A stretch of DNA of 64,000 nucleotides from Lepus europaeus. Its lineage: Eukaryota; Chordata; Mammalia; Lagomorpha; Leporidae. Position numbers and translations under genes: made by a program. The stretch lies in assembly GCF_033115175.1 (NCBI RefSeq), contig NC_084838.1:91167968-91231967 (forward strand), in the 5' to 3' direction. Of the stretch, positions 1-10,661 are shown piece after piece (within the stretch, counting starts at the first letter, position 1; each line of letters begins with the position of its first letter). The notes under the pieces are model-generated. The model was not told the DNA's origin and made no database searches. It saw only the letters and a program-made list of their open reading frames with translations.

Positions 1-1030
1 ATTCTATTACCAGCTCTATTTGACAAACGCAGGCACTGAGCCTCCGCCACACAGCAGCGGGACTGGAAATCCAGCCAGCCCTGGTTTGCCTTTAACTTCC
101 CCACTTAAACTCCTCCCTGCACGACACCATCCCACTGCCTCAGCTGCTCCCTCCAGCCCACCACAGCCCTGGCTGGTTTTAACAGCAAGATGTGGAAGAA
201 ACCTGGCCCCTCACAAATTCGCCTGCTTCCTTTCCTGGGTTCACCTCCCTGGAAGTCCTTGGTGCAACCCTCTAAATTCTAAGAGTCCGGAGAAGAATGT
301 GTCGCCAATACCCCGTTATGATTAACAGCAGCAGTGAAAACAGCAATTGCGTGGTCTCACGAGGCTCAACTCCTCCGTGCTGGGAGCTATAGCAACCCAT
401 GCACTTCCCCCAGGCCTGCCTGGGGCTGGGGACAGGCACTCCTGCAGAAGCGTCACCGCATGACGCTGCTCAGAGCAGAGGAGGGTACAAAAAACAACCC
501 TAGGTGGGAGATAATGGGAGGGCAGGGGTGGCCCTAGGGAGAAGGGGGGTACTGGTTGCCACGGGACAGGGCCTGGAAGACGAACAGGGGTTATGAGAAT
601 ATGGGAGATGGGGTGCTGAAGGGGGAAAGGCAGACGGCTGAGGGCAGAGGTACAAGGATGAGGACGATCCTGGCGGAAAAGGAGTACTGTGGGACATAGG
701 AAGTGACCCTGGGGGAAGGCAAGGGACCGAGACTAAGTACGGCGGGATGGGGGAGCCAAAGAGGGAGGGCAGACCAACCCTGGGAAGGACGATGGCGACA
801 GGGGATCGACCCACAGGGACAGCGCTGCAAGGGGGACCGGGGGGACCCACCCTGGGAGGAGAGAGGTAGAGAGGGGATCGTTACAGGGGAAGGACGGGAG
901 GGAGGTGCTGGGAAAACCGGGACGACCCCGGGGTAAGGGAAGTGCTGTGGGGAAGAGGAACCCGACCGGTGGGGAAGGCGTACTAGGGGGACGGGAAACC
1001 CCGCGGACCATCCGCGCGTCCGCGGCTCAC
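1..1030 (-). other. IPPK: IPPK intron 1 (5' part)
   Basis: Intronic DNA after the GTGAGC donor. About 540-960 is strongly purine-rich on the plus strand (runs of GGGGA, GGAGAG), so it yields many long but meaningless open frames. No repeat family or second exon was recognised. Confidence 0.75.
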
Positions 1031-1480
1031 CTGCGCGTGGGCCACCACCAGGCTCTTGTTGCCCTCGCCATGGTATTTCCATTCATTCTCGTCCATCTTC
1101 TCCTCGTCCATGCCCCGGCACGGCCCAGGTGCCCCGCGGGCCGGGACGCGGGGACTTAAGTTGGGGGCCGCCTGCCTCGCCCGGCACCAGTCGCTGCTGT
1201 CTGGAAGGAGGGCCTGACAGCCGCCGCCTGCGCCCGACCCCGCCGCGGCGACTCGCAGGCGCGGGCCTCCGGAAGCCACGCCCCCGGCGGCCTCCATGCC
1301 CTAACCTGGCAACTTCCGGGTTTGCTCCCACTTCGGCCCATGGACTGTGGCAGCGAGTGTGCTGGTGGCCATCTTAGATGCTGGCAGGATGAGTCACTTC
1401 CTGAGCGCGGTCTTGAGAACCGGAAAGGAGGCTTCCGGCCGGGCACCGGATGTGAAGCCGGCTGGGAGAGCCAAAGGCTC
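960..1480 (-). promoter_or_regulatory. IPPK: CpG-rich IPPK promoter and 5' UTR
   Basis: A GC- and CpG-rich block surrounds the first IPPK exon and fades by about 1.75 kb. Candidate sites seen directly: ETS/GABP (CCGGAAGT on minus, 1312-1319), a GC/CACCC-type box (1276-1285), YY1-like AAGATGGC on minus (1368-1375) and AP-1 TGAGTCA (1390-1396). No TATA box is evident upstream of the exon, as is usual for CpG-island housekeeping promoters. The transcription start is not determined; from the motifs it is probably somewhere in 1115-1330. Confidence 0.65.
1031..1111 (-). CDS. IPPK: IPPK coding exon 1 (inositol-pentakisphosphate 2-kinase), partial gene
   Basis: This exon encodes the N-terminal 27 residues of the kinase that phosphorylates inositol 1,3,4,5,6-pentakisphosphate at position 2 to make IP6. 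The ATG is at 1109-1111. The peptide contains DENEW and YHGEGNKSLVVAHAQ, matching the human protein except at a few residues near the start; the GEGN segment is the glycine-rich nucleotide-binding loop. The exon ends CAG at 1031-1033 and is followed on the minus strand by a clean GTGAGC donor, phase 0. The exon length (27 codons) equals the human one. A second in-frame ATG lies five codons in (1094-1096). The remaining exons are off the left edge. The call is secure from the peptide and from linkage to BICD2. Confidence 0.95.
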
Positions 1481-2594
1481 CCTCTGGCTAGTGCAGGGCT
1501 GTCGCGTCCTTTGCTGTGTGTCCTGGGGCTTGAGGCATTCAGTCGTGGGAACCTAGCAGAGCAAGACGTCTCTAATTTCGCTTCTATGGCATGGCGTAGT
1601 CCAGATTTCGCTTCTATGGAATGGCATGTGGCTCATGGCACTCTCATACCTAACACTGCCATCCGGTGTCCCCTCGGGGGACGTGGCCCGGCAAAGGGAG
1701 CAACTCCCGTGGCGCCTACGCCCACGGACTTAGAGGCCTGAGTTGACTCCGGTGCGGAGGAGCGGGGCTGATTCTCGCAGCGCCATGAAGATTATTAGGT
1801 CGGCGTTTCTCATTCCACACTCTCGGGACCACGTTATGGAAGTAATAGAAGGCCACAAAAATATTTTGCTAATGTGGATCAAAGCCATCAATATTAGAAT
1901 ATTTTAAACAAGTTTAAAAGTAAACACATTTTTCCGCAGCCATGTTTCCCCCAGAAAATGAAGAATATTTTCACATTACAGTTGGACATAAGACAGCTGG
2001 ATCTCACATCACCCAATAATTGACTTACCCATGGGGGGAAAAAAATCCTGCTTCCTGTGGATAATGGTTGACAAAGAACCACCTGCAGGACCACCTTTGA
2101 GAATGGCTGACTCAGCCTTGGTGGGCACCTGGCCAATGAGTCAGGAAAATGAGCCAAAAGCTTCGAGTCTCCATTCTCTCTCCAGGACCCAAAGGGGAGG
2201 CTCAGTGAAAGGTTGCTCAGGACATACCCCGTGGTGGGTTGGGCAATAGGATCAAAACAGCCACTCCTGGAGGTGAGTAGTCCCCCAAGAGAGGCACAGG
2301 TACAGGCAGAACAACTTAGGGTTCATGAAGTCCAAACTTTCCACACCTCCACAAGAGGGCGGGGGGCCTCTAACATGACCAAGATTGGATTTCTCAACAC
2401 CCTGTGAAGGGAGAGACAAGATCACAATAGTATATTAAGCTTTAAAATATGTCCTTGAGGAAGCCTCTGTGGTACTAGAAACTTTCTATATTTCCCCCCA
2501 TACACACAAAGGAGTACTGACACTGTTTATAATTGCCAGTATAGAGTGAATGACCAAAAGCAGATCAAATTTTGGTTCCTGATTTTTATATTTT
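1481..2594. other. Intergenic, IPPK upstream flank
   Basis: CpG content declines through this stretch. It holds a 30-bp direct repeat at 1575-1625 (ATTTCGCTTCTATGG twice). No gene, RNA or recognised repeat otherwise. Open frames here look like chance. Confidence 0.5.
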
Positions 2595-2608
2595 AAAATC
2601 ATATGGAG

Positions 2609-2928
2609 GCCAGTGCCACGGCTCAATAGGCTAATGCTCTGCCTGCAGCGCCGGCACCCTGGGTTCTAGTCCCGGTCGGGGCGCCGGATTCTGTCCCAGT
2701 TGCTCCTCTTCCAGTCCAGCTCTCTGCTGTGGCCCGGGAGTGCAGTGGAGGATGGCCCAAGTCCTTGGGCCCTGCACCCGCATGGAAGACCAGGAGAAGC
2801 ACCTGGCTCCTGGCTTTGGATCACTGCATGGTGCGCTAGCTGCAGCAGCCATTGGAGGGTGAACCAACAGAAAAAAGGAAGACCTTTCTCTCTGTCTCTC
2901 TCACTACTGTCCACTCTGTCAAAAAAAA
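2609..2928 (+). repeat. CSINE, young type
   Basis: Full-length copy flanked by a perfect 14-bp target duplication AAAATCATATGGAG (2595-2608 and 2929-2942), ending in a short CT-rich stretch and an A tail. The intact duplication marks a recent insertion. Confidence 0.95.
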
Positions 2929-2944
2929 AAAATCATATGGAGAT

Positions 2945-3195
2945 TTTTTTATATTTCTTTGAGATGAACAAACCTCCCACCCACTGGTTCACTCTCCAAA
3001 TGCCTGCAATAGCCAAGGTTAAGCTATGTTAAAGCCACAAGTCAGGAATTTAATCCAGATTTCCCATATGGGTGGCAAGGACCCAACGTTTTAAGCCATC
3101 CACCTGCTGCCTTCCAGTGTTTGAATTAGCAGGAAACTGGAGTCAGGAGTGGAGCTGGGACTCAAACTCACACTTGAACTCCAATATGAGATACA
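2945..3195 (-). repeat. CSINE, old and degraded
   Basis: Antisense copy recognisable from the CACCCACTGGTTCACTC and CCATCCACCTGCTGCCTTCC blocks; diverged and missing several consensus segments. Confidence 0.75.
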
Positions 3196-3207
3196 GAGGG
3201 GATTGTT

Positions 3208-3557
3208 TTAAGATTTACTTATTTGAAAGACAGAGGTGGTAGGGAAGGGAGAGAGAGAGAGAAGTAGAGAGAGATCCTCCACCCACTGGTTTACTCCCCA
3301 AATGGCCACATGGCCAGGACTAGGACAAACCAAAGCTAGGAGTTTCACTTGATCTTAGCCAAAGAGCCAAGTAGTGATAAAGCCAGGTGTTTCTTCCAAG
3401 TCTCCCATGTGGGTGCATGGGCCCAAGCACTTGGGCCATCTACTGCTGCTTTCCCTGGTGCATTAGCTGGATCAGCTGGGACTCAAAACCAGCTACCACA
3501 TGGGATGCCAGCATCATGAGCAGTGGCTCTACCATCCACACCATGATGCCGGCCCCA
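3208..3557 (-). repeat. CSINE, old, carrying a U2 snRNA fragment
   Basis: Antisense copy from AGATTTACTTATTTGAAAG to GATGCCGGCCCC. Its middle is interrupted at 3346-3378 by 33 bp matching the 5' end of U2 snRNA, placed between the two tandem CTCCTGGCT units of the SINE consensus. Confidence 0.85.
3346..3378 (-). pseudogene. RNU2 fragment: U2 snRNA 5'-end fragment inside a CSINE
   Basis: On the minus strand this begins exactly at U2 nucleotide 1 and runs to nucleotide 33, ending GGCTAAGATCAAGTG. By my alignment 28 of 33 positions match U2, the last 18 perfectly. Two of the five differences are the expected decay of CpG sites. It lacks the branch-site pairing region and any promoter, so it is a fossil fragment and not a functional snRNA. 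Confidence 0.75.
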
Positions 3558-4312
3558 AGCATGAACCTGATGGAGACCATGCTAGCTTTCCTCCCCAATT
3601 TGGTAAACCACTGGGTTCAGGAAAGCTATTCAAGTGCTTTGAAAGAAATATGGTGGCACAACAGCTTAAGACACGGCAGAGAGTGGTCATGCCTGAGGGG
3701 TGGGAGCAGAGAAGGCAAGATGAAAAGACAGACATGGATCAAATGTCCACCAGTGGGGTATGGGACATAAGTTGTTTTCCTGCCATGGATTCCTACCCGT
3801 TTTGTGTATCACTAACCCAGTGTTTAATTAGGGGAAGCACCTTTCCTGCATCCAGCTTATGTAGTCTGAATTAAGTTGACTCAGTTCCTTTTTTCAAGTC
3901 TGGGCTCGTAGCCTCCATTTAGGTAATCAGGAGTCACATTCCCTGGAAATTATGTAAACCCAGTGGTTGGTTCAGGAGATACAGGGATATGCTTCAGGTT
4001 CATCTGAAGCTCATTCCTGGGACCTGTGTTGAAATGACTGAAGGGAGAAGCACGTTGGGACAGGTGGTCAGTCCATGTTGTGGCCACTAGTGCATGCTCC
4101 ACAGTCGGTGACAACAGAGGGGAAGGAGAACCAGGAAATAGCAAGGAAGCGCATAGCATTTGCAATCAAAGTTTTTGAGCCAATGAATTCCATCTGTTGC
4201 TTACGAGTTTGAATCGAGTTCTTTTCTCTCATAACTTAGAGCCCAAAGTATAATAGGGTATACTGGGAAGGAGTGGGACTGGAAGTGTTGAAGCAAAAAC
4301 TGAAAGGCTATC
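3558..4312. other. Intergenic, nothing recognised
   Basis: Between an old CSINE and a MaLR LTR. The open frames at about 3.4-3.9 kb run out of the neighbouring SINE and show no protein family signature. Confidence 0.4.
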
Positions 4313-4640
4313 GTGTTATGGTCTGAATGTTCATACACTCTCCCCCCACCCCAAATTCATATGTTGAAGCAGAACTCTCCTGAGGATGTGACCGAGTTTT
4401 AGGTGAAATCATGAGGATAGAGCCAATATGGTGGCATTGGTGCCCTTAAGAAAAGGAAAAGACAGAGTTTCTTCTCTCTCTGCCATAGGAGGACTCAGCA
4501 AAGAGGCAGCCCTCTGCAAGCCAGGAGAGCTCTCAGCAAGACCCAGCCTCAGAATTAGTCAACAGAACTGTGAGGAATAGATGCCTGTTGTTGATGCCAC
4601 ATAATACGTGGTATTTTGTCGTGGCAGCCTGAGCTAAGAG
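4313..4640 (+). repeat. MaLR-type solo LTR (MST/MLT1-like)
   Basis: Starts TGTTATGGTCTGAATG, continues with CAAATTCATATGTTGAAG and a GGTGCCCTTAAGAAAAGG block, and ends with TATTTTGTCGTGGCAGCCTGAGCTAAGA. These are the hallmark blocks of mammalian MaLR LTRs. No internal region or coding capacity. Subfamily is not assigned. Confidence 0.85.
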
Positions 4641-4721
4641 AGGGAGGAGCTCTGTTAGATTTGTTATGACCTTTCACCTACATTTCCAGTATTTTTCTCC
4701 TTTTGTGTTAAAAAATAAGGA

Positions 4722-5080
4722 GGCCGGCGCCGCGGCTCAATAGGCTAATCCTCCACCTAGTGGCGCCGGCACACTGGGTTCTAGTCCCGGTCGGGGCGCC
4801 GGATTCTATCCCGGTTGCCCCTCTTCCAGGCCAGCTCTCTGCTGTGGCCAGGGAGTACAGTGGAGGATTGCCCAAGTGCTTGGGCCCTGCACCCCATGGG
4901 AGACCAGGAGAAGCACCTGGCTCCTGCCATCGGATCAGCGCGGTGCGCTGGCCGCAGCGTGCCGGCCGCGGCGGCCATTGGAGGGTGAACCAACGGCAAA
5001 AGGAAGATCTTTCTCTCTGTCTGTCTTTCTCACTGTCCACTCTGTCAAAAAAAAAAAATCCAAAAAATAAATAAATAAAT
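4722..5080 (+). repeat. CSINE, young type
   Basis: Head GGCCGGCGCCGCGGCTC, full length, with an (A)n/(AAAT)n tail. Flanked by AAATAAGGA at 4713-4721 and 5081-5089, a likely target duplication that merges with the tail. Confidence 0.93.
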
Positions 5081-5269
5081 AAATAAGGAAGGGAAAGAGG
5101 GACAAAGGAAGAAGAGGAAGAGAAAAGTAAGAAAATGAAAACATCCAACCACACTGAAAAGCCATCAAGAAACAAACAAACCATTGCTAACTGTGTAAGC
5201 CCATGGATGGATGAGTACTTATTCTTTCCTGCTGTTTTGATATGTGTTTGAAATTGTGATACCATATAT

Positions 5270-5690
5270 CACCTGGTATGACATAGCATGATGAGAAGGC
5301 CATTTCACCTCTGATAATTCCTCCAAAACCAATAAACCTACAAATCCAAGTTGAGGGATCTAAAATATCTGACTAGAGCTTAAAACTGTCAGAGTAATGA
5401 AGACACACAGACTGAGGAATTGTCAGATCAGAGGTTGGGGAGATAGGACAGCCAAACACTACGCTGGATCCTAAAACACAAAACAACACTGGTGAGAAAA
5501 ACCTGTAAGATCCAAATAAAATCTGGAGTTTAGTTAATAGTAATGTACCCATGTAGGATTTTTACTTCTGATAAGCATACTATGGTTATGTGTGTTTACT
5601 TTGGGGAGAAACAATTAAGGGCAAGGGAACTCTGTACTATCTTTATATTTCTGTAAATCTAGAATAACTCCAAAATCGAAGGCATGCATT
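5270..5690 (+). repeat. Old L1-like 3' end
   Basis: Contains GTTTAGTTAATAGTAATGTACC, CTATGGTTATGT and GGGAACTCTGTACTATCTTT followed by a TCTAGAATAACTCCAAAAT block, the usual end of old mammalian L1 3' UTRs. A (TA)n microsatellite follows at 5708-5725. Boundaries are approximate. Confidence 0.6.
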
Positions 5691-5985
5691 GTCTATATTC
5701 TTTTATAATTTATATATATATATATGTATTTTATACATCAGAGTGGCAAAATAAAAAAAGAATCTTACATAAGGTTTTCTGGGGGCGAGGGGAAGGACAC
5801 GGCATATTAGTGGAGGTGGATGGGTACTGCCTTGTTGGGGCTCCATGTGGCCATATCACTAAAACAAATACAGCTAATCTCAATTGACCCATAATTTCCA
5901 CACCTAAAAATTTATTCTAGAATACTCTTCCTCCGGTGCTCGTACTCATACGTACAAGGTGTTCATACAAGCACAGGAGGAGTGA

Positions 5986-6243
5986 TTGCAGACAGCATTG
6001 TGGCACAGCCAGTTAAGCTGCATCCAGTGCTGCCAGCATTCATATGAGCACTTGTTGGAGTCTCAACTACTCTACCTCTGATCCGGCTCCTGGCTATTGC
6101 CTGGAAAAGCAGTGGAAGATGGCCCAAATCCTTGGGCCCCTGCACCCTTGTGAAAGACCAGGTTTGGTTTTGGCCTGGCCCAGCCCCAGCCCTTGTGGTC
6201 AGGTGAGGGGAGTGAACCAGCAGATCAAAGATTCATTCATTCA

Positions 6244-6292
<49 letters not shown>
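5986..6292 (+). repeat. CSINE, old, ending in (CT)n
   Basis: Diverged copy whose 3' pyrimidine tract has expanded into a (CT)n run at 6249-6294 after a (CATT)n stretch. Confidence 0.85.
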
Positions 6293-6297
<5 letters not shown>

Positions 6298-6512
6298 GCT
6301 AATACACCTGGGAAAGCAACAGAAGATGGACCAAGGACAAGGGCCCTGTACCCACATGGGAGACTCAGAGGAAGCTCCTGGCTTCAGATCAGCCCAGCTC
6401 CAGCCATCTAGGGAGTGAACCATCCACTAGTCCTTTCTGTCTCTCCTTCTCTCTGTAACTCTACCTCTCAACTGAATAAATAAACTCGAGAGAGAGAGAG
6501 AGAGAGAAAGTC
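6293..6512 (+). repeat. CSINE fragment, 5'-truncated, with (GA)n tail
   Basis: Begins at the CCTGCTAATACACCTGGGAAAG block directly after the (CT)n of the preceding copy, so the two are fused through the microsatellite. Ends AATAAATAAA then (GA)n at 6488-6508. Confidence 0.8.
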
Positions 6513-6571
6513 AAAGAAAGAGGCTCAGAGATCATTGTTCCCTTTGGGAAAAGGGTAAAGGAAGGACTAGG

Positions 6572-6805
6572 CTGCTATGGCCTGGGAAAGCAGCAGAAGA
6601 TGGCCCAGGTCCTTGGGCCCCTGCACCACGTGGGAGATCCAGAAGAAGCTCCTGGCTCCTGGCTTCCCATCAACACAGCTCCAGCCATTGTGGCCACTTG
6701 GGGAGTGAACTAGCAAATGGAAGACCTCTCTCTTTCTCTGCCTCTCCTTCTCTTTCTCTCTGTGTAACTGACTTTCAAATAAAAATAAATAACTCTTTAA
6801 AAAAT
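6572..6805 (+). repeat. CSINE fragment, 5'-truncated
   Basis: Starts at GCTATGGCCTGGGAAAGCAG and runs through to an AATAAA/A-rich tail. Confidence 0.85.
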
Positions 6806-6934
6806 TCACTTTGCTCTTATGTACCATTTCCTCTTTCACGGAGAATGTGTTCATGTTCCCATTCTGTAATCAACTTTACCAAATGAAATTCTCATACTCA
6901 TTTTTTAAGCGAGGTAAATTTAGCTCTATGTTTT

Positions 6935-6982
6935 TTGTTGTTGTTGTTTTGTTTTTTTTTTTAATTTTTGACAGGCAGAGTG

Positions 6983-7028
<46 letters not shown>

Positions 7029-7311
7029 TCTTCCTTTGCCGTTGGTTCACCCTCCAATGGCCGCCGCGGTAGGCGTGCTGCAGCCGGCGCACCGCGCCGG
7101 TCCGATGGCAGGAGCCAGGTGCTTCTCCTGGTCTCCCATGGGGTGCAGGGCCCAAGCACTTGGGCCATCCTCCACTGCACTCCCTGGCCACAGCAGAGAG
7201 CTGGCCTGGAAGAGGGGCAACCGGGATAGAATCGGTGCCCCGACCGGGACTAGAACCCGGTGTGCCGGCACCGCAAGGCAGAGGATTAGCCTAGTGAGCC
7301 GCGGCGCCGGC
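6935..7311 (-). repeat. CSINE, young type
   Basis: Full-length antisense copy with a (GA)n tract at 6990-7024. Flanked by a perfect 14-bp duplication TAGCTCTATGTTTT (6921-6934 and 7312-7325). Confidence 0.96.
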
Positions 7312-7325
7312 TAGCTCTATGTTTT

Positions 7326-7924
7326 AATATGGAAAAATGACCACAAAATGCTTTTAAATATATGCAGGAAAAATGAATGTCTCTATTTGAATAGGAAAGA
7401 ACTCAGGGAATATGTGCCTTATTAAGTGAGATTTCTTTCAGAGTTGGGGCTGCAGGTGACAAGCCCTGACAAGGCCACATGTTTCTGGAACATTTGAATG
7501 TTGCATAAAAGACACAGGTTAGCTGCATGGAGCAGCCTCGGGATGCCCAGCCATCTCGAAGTCGGGAAGTTTTTCCTGAGGGTGGAGTCCTGATTATTTA
7601 GGTCAACTGAGCCTGCCGTGGGCTAAGACTCTATTGCTGTGACCAGCTCTGAGGGGTCTTCCCTGGATGGCGAGTCACAGGGTACCTCAGAGAGCACCTG
7701 ACCCCTTCCCTCCCAGGGATGTGGGGACGGGCATGCAGCTGCCTAGAGTAGCGGAAACTTTCCTGGGTCTGCTGTCCAGAGTATCTGCTCTGTTTCCCAC
7801 TTGTGCTAAGAAAACAAAACACCACTGCCTGGGTAAATCGTAATGAACCAAAATTCACTGGTCCACACTTCCAGAAGCTGAAAAGCTTCTGGTGAAGTTC
7901 TTCTTGTGTCTTCACACAGTAGAA
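7326..7924. other. Intergenic, nothing recognised
   Basis: Unassigned sequence between a young CSINE and MaLR-like DNA; its 3' part could belong to a diverged MaLR LTR. Confidence 0.4.
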
Positions 7925-8096
7925 AGGCAAAGAGAGGGCCCAACTCCCTCATTTAAAACAGCACCAATCCCACCCAAGGGTGCAGAACCCTCACAGCCAC
8001 ATCACCCAAATTCTCACCTCTTCATACTGCTAAGATGGCAATTACATGTCAACATGAGTTTCAGAGGGAACAATATTCAAACTGCAGCACCCACCT
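7925..8096 (-). repeat. MaLR-like LTR remnant, antisense
   Basis: Blocks resembling the antisense MaLR 5' end: CACCAATCCCACCCAAGGGTG, CTCACCTCTTCATACTGCTAAG and CAATATTCAAACTGCAGCAC. Diverged; the other LTR end could not be traced. Confidence 0.5.
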
Positions 8097-8285
8097 CTCT
8101 GCTCTAGCTTTTACACTGTGGCAAAACCCAGGCTAAAGAGTCCTGATGCCACTATAATATTGGGGGGGCCCCAACTTCTTCTCCCCCATCCATCATCCTC
8201 TTTGACTTAGGGAAGACAAAAAAAAAAAAAACTGCTGTCCATCAGCGAAAAGATCAATACTTTTGTCTATATTAAAAATTAAAAT

Positions 8286-8590
8286 CCAGCAACAAGCATT
8301 GTGGCACAGTAGATTAAGCTGCAACATTCCATACACCAGAGTACCAGGGATTGAGTCCCAGTTTCTATGCCTGAAATCCAGTTTCCAGTTAACGCACCTA
8401 GGAGACAGTGAATGACAGCCCAAGTACTTGGGTGGAGACCAGGATGGCTCCTGGCTTTGGCTTGGCCCAGCCCTAGTTGTTCCAAGCATTTGGGGAGTGA
8501 ACCAGCATATGTAAGATAACACTTGCTCTCTCAGTATCAGTCTGCCTTCCAAATTAGTTAACTAATTTACCTTTAAAAAAACAAACCAAA
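8286..8590 (+). repeat. CSINE, old
   Basis: Recognised from CATTGTGGCACAGTAGATTAAGCTGC through GGGGAGTGAACCAGC to an A-rich tail; diverged. Confidence 0.85.
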
Positions 8591-8651
8591 AAAATGTACA
8601 CCTAGGCATATCATATTCAAAATGCAGGAAATCAAAGCATCTTGGGAAAAA

Positions 8652-8969
8652 ACTGGACCAATAATGTGGCTTAGTAGGCTAGCCTTTGCCTGTGTCACTG
8701 GCATCCCATGTGGGCGCCAGTTCAAGTCCTGGCTACTTCACTTCCTATCCAGCTCCCTGCCAATGGCCTGGGAAGGCAGTAGAAGATGGCTCAAGTGCTT
8801 GGGTCTCTGCACCCACATGGGAAACCTGGGAGAAGCTCCTGGCTCCTGGCTTTGGATAAGCCTAGCTCTGGCCATTGCACCCATCTGGGGAGTGAACCAG
8901 CGGATGGAAGATGTCTTTTTCTCTGTCTCTCCCTCTCTCTATCTGTAATTCTGCCTCTCAAATATTTTT
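8652..8969 (+). repeat. CSINE, older type
   Basis: Full-length, diverged. Its A-rich tail was the landing site of the young CSINE that follows. Confidence 0.88.
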
Positions 8970-8984
8970 AAAAGCTTATAGAGA

Positions 8985-9325
8985 GGCCGGCGCCGCGGCT
9001 CACTAGGCTAATCCTCCGCCTGGCGGCGCCGACACACCAGGTTCTAGCCCCGGTCGGGGCACCGATCCTGTCCCGGTTGCCCCTCTTCCAGGCCAGCTCT
9101 CTGCTGTGGCCAGGGAGTGCAGTGGAGGATGGCCCAAGTGCTTGGGCCCTGCACCCCATGGGAGACCAGGAGAAGCACCTGGCTTCTGCCATCGGATCAG
9201 CGCGGTGCGCCGGCCGCAGCGCGCTACCGCGGCGGCCATTGGAGGGTGAACCAACGGCAAAGGAAGACCTTTCTCTCTGTTTCTCTCTCTCTCACTGTCC
9301 ACTCTGCCTGTCCAAAAAAAAAAAA
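8985..9325 (+). repeat. CSINE, young type, nested in the tail of another SINE
   Basis: Perfect 15-bp duplication AAAAGCTTATAGAGA at 8970-8984 and 9326-9340. Close to the GC-rich young consensus through the promoter half. Confidence 0.96.
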
Positions 9326-9972
9326 AAAAGCTTATAGAGAAGCAAAGATAAGAATTACATCCAACTACTCACAAACCATGCAAGCAAATACAGGCTAGAG
9401 TGAAATGTTCCGAAAGGAGAGGGGAAAAAAAAAAAAAACCATAGGCGAGAATTCTGTCCCTGGTGAAATGATCCCTCAACGGTGAGAATTCTGGGATGAC
9501 AGCAGAGCAGGAAGCACTACAGATCTGTCTCCCCGCCTAGACAACAAGGCACTGGCAGAATGATTTGCTAAGTATTTTGGAACTCTTCTACGCAATAAAG
9601 GCTTCCAACTCCAGGGGAAGGTTTGGGTGGTACCTCGCAGTTAGTTTTGGTCAGTTTCAGCTCTTCACTCAGCCCTCACTATTCATCCTGCACTCCCGCA
9701 ACCCCACAGCGTGCAGCCATGCGTTTGTTCCAGGAACAGTTTATGTGGCTGAAAACGTCATGGTTTGATGAAAGACATGAACATAAATATCCAGTAACTC
9801 CAAGTAGGATGAAATCAAAGAGACCCACATGCGTCTTGAGAGCAGCAAGGGAGCAATGACTCATTACATACAAGGGCTATTCCATAAGGCGATCAGCAGT
9901 TTTCTCATCAGAATTTTGTTGGAGGCCAGAGAGCAGAGGCCGATGCGTTCAAAGGCTGACAAGAACACAGCC

Positions 9973-10355
9973 GAGGTCAGTGTTGTGGTACAGCAGGATA
10001 AGCTGTGGCTGCGACACCAGCATCCCGTATGGGTGCTGGCTCAAGTCCTGGCTGCTCCAGCTCCCTGCTAATGCACCTGGGGAAGCAGCAGAAGATGGCC
10101 CAAACGCTTGGGCCTCTGTCACCCAGGTGTGAGACCCAGATGAAGCTTCTAGCTCATGGCTTCAGCCTGGTCCAGCCCCAGCCATTGCAATCATTTGAGA
10201 AATGAACCAAAAGATGGAAGATCGATCAATCAATCGATTGATCAATCTCTGTGTGTATGTATGTGTGTTTGTCTCTCTCTATATATAACTCTTACAAAAT
10301 ATAAATGAATACATCTTTAAAAATCAAATCAAATAAATAAATCTTCAAAAAAAGA
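9973..10355 (+). repeat. CSINE, older type
   Basis: From GTCAGTGTTGTGGTACAGC to an A-rich tail; the 3' part contains a short GATC/GATT-rich palindromic microsatellite at 10219-10246. Confidence 0.88.
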
Positions 10356-10661
10356 AAAACCCCAGGAGCCCAATAAACAGCAAAACTGACCTTCAGAAAT
10401 AGATGAGACTTCGACACAATCCTAGAAAAACACAAGGTGAGCATTATCACTAGAGCGCTCTCCAGGTACTCAAGGGCATCCCGAGAGTGAAACGAAAGGA
10501 CGCTAGGCAGCAACTCGAAGCCATGTGGAGAAATAACTTGGAAAAGGCAAATGAGCAGCAATAAAAGCTACTATTGATGTAACAATGGTAAGTGATACCA
10601 CTTTTTGTTTTCTATATGACTTCAGTGGCTAATGCACTTTAAAAAAAATGCATCTTAGTCC

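Noticed and set aside
1322-1741. 139-codon open frame diverging from IPPK
   Set aside because: Lies in CpG-rich DNA, has no recognisable domain or splice structure, and composition alone explains its length. A divergent noncoding transcript is possible but unsupported.
8985-9100. A- and B-box motifs resembling a tRNA gene
   Set aside because: These are the internal Pol III promoter elements of CSINEs; no cloverleaf or anticodon arm can be folded, so no tRNA gene is called.
10219-10246. GATCGATCAATCAATCGATTGATC palindromic stretch
   Set aside because: Located in the simple-sequence tail of a CSINE; it is a microsatellite variant, not an operator or origin.
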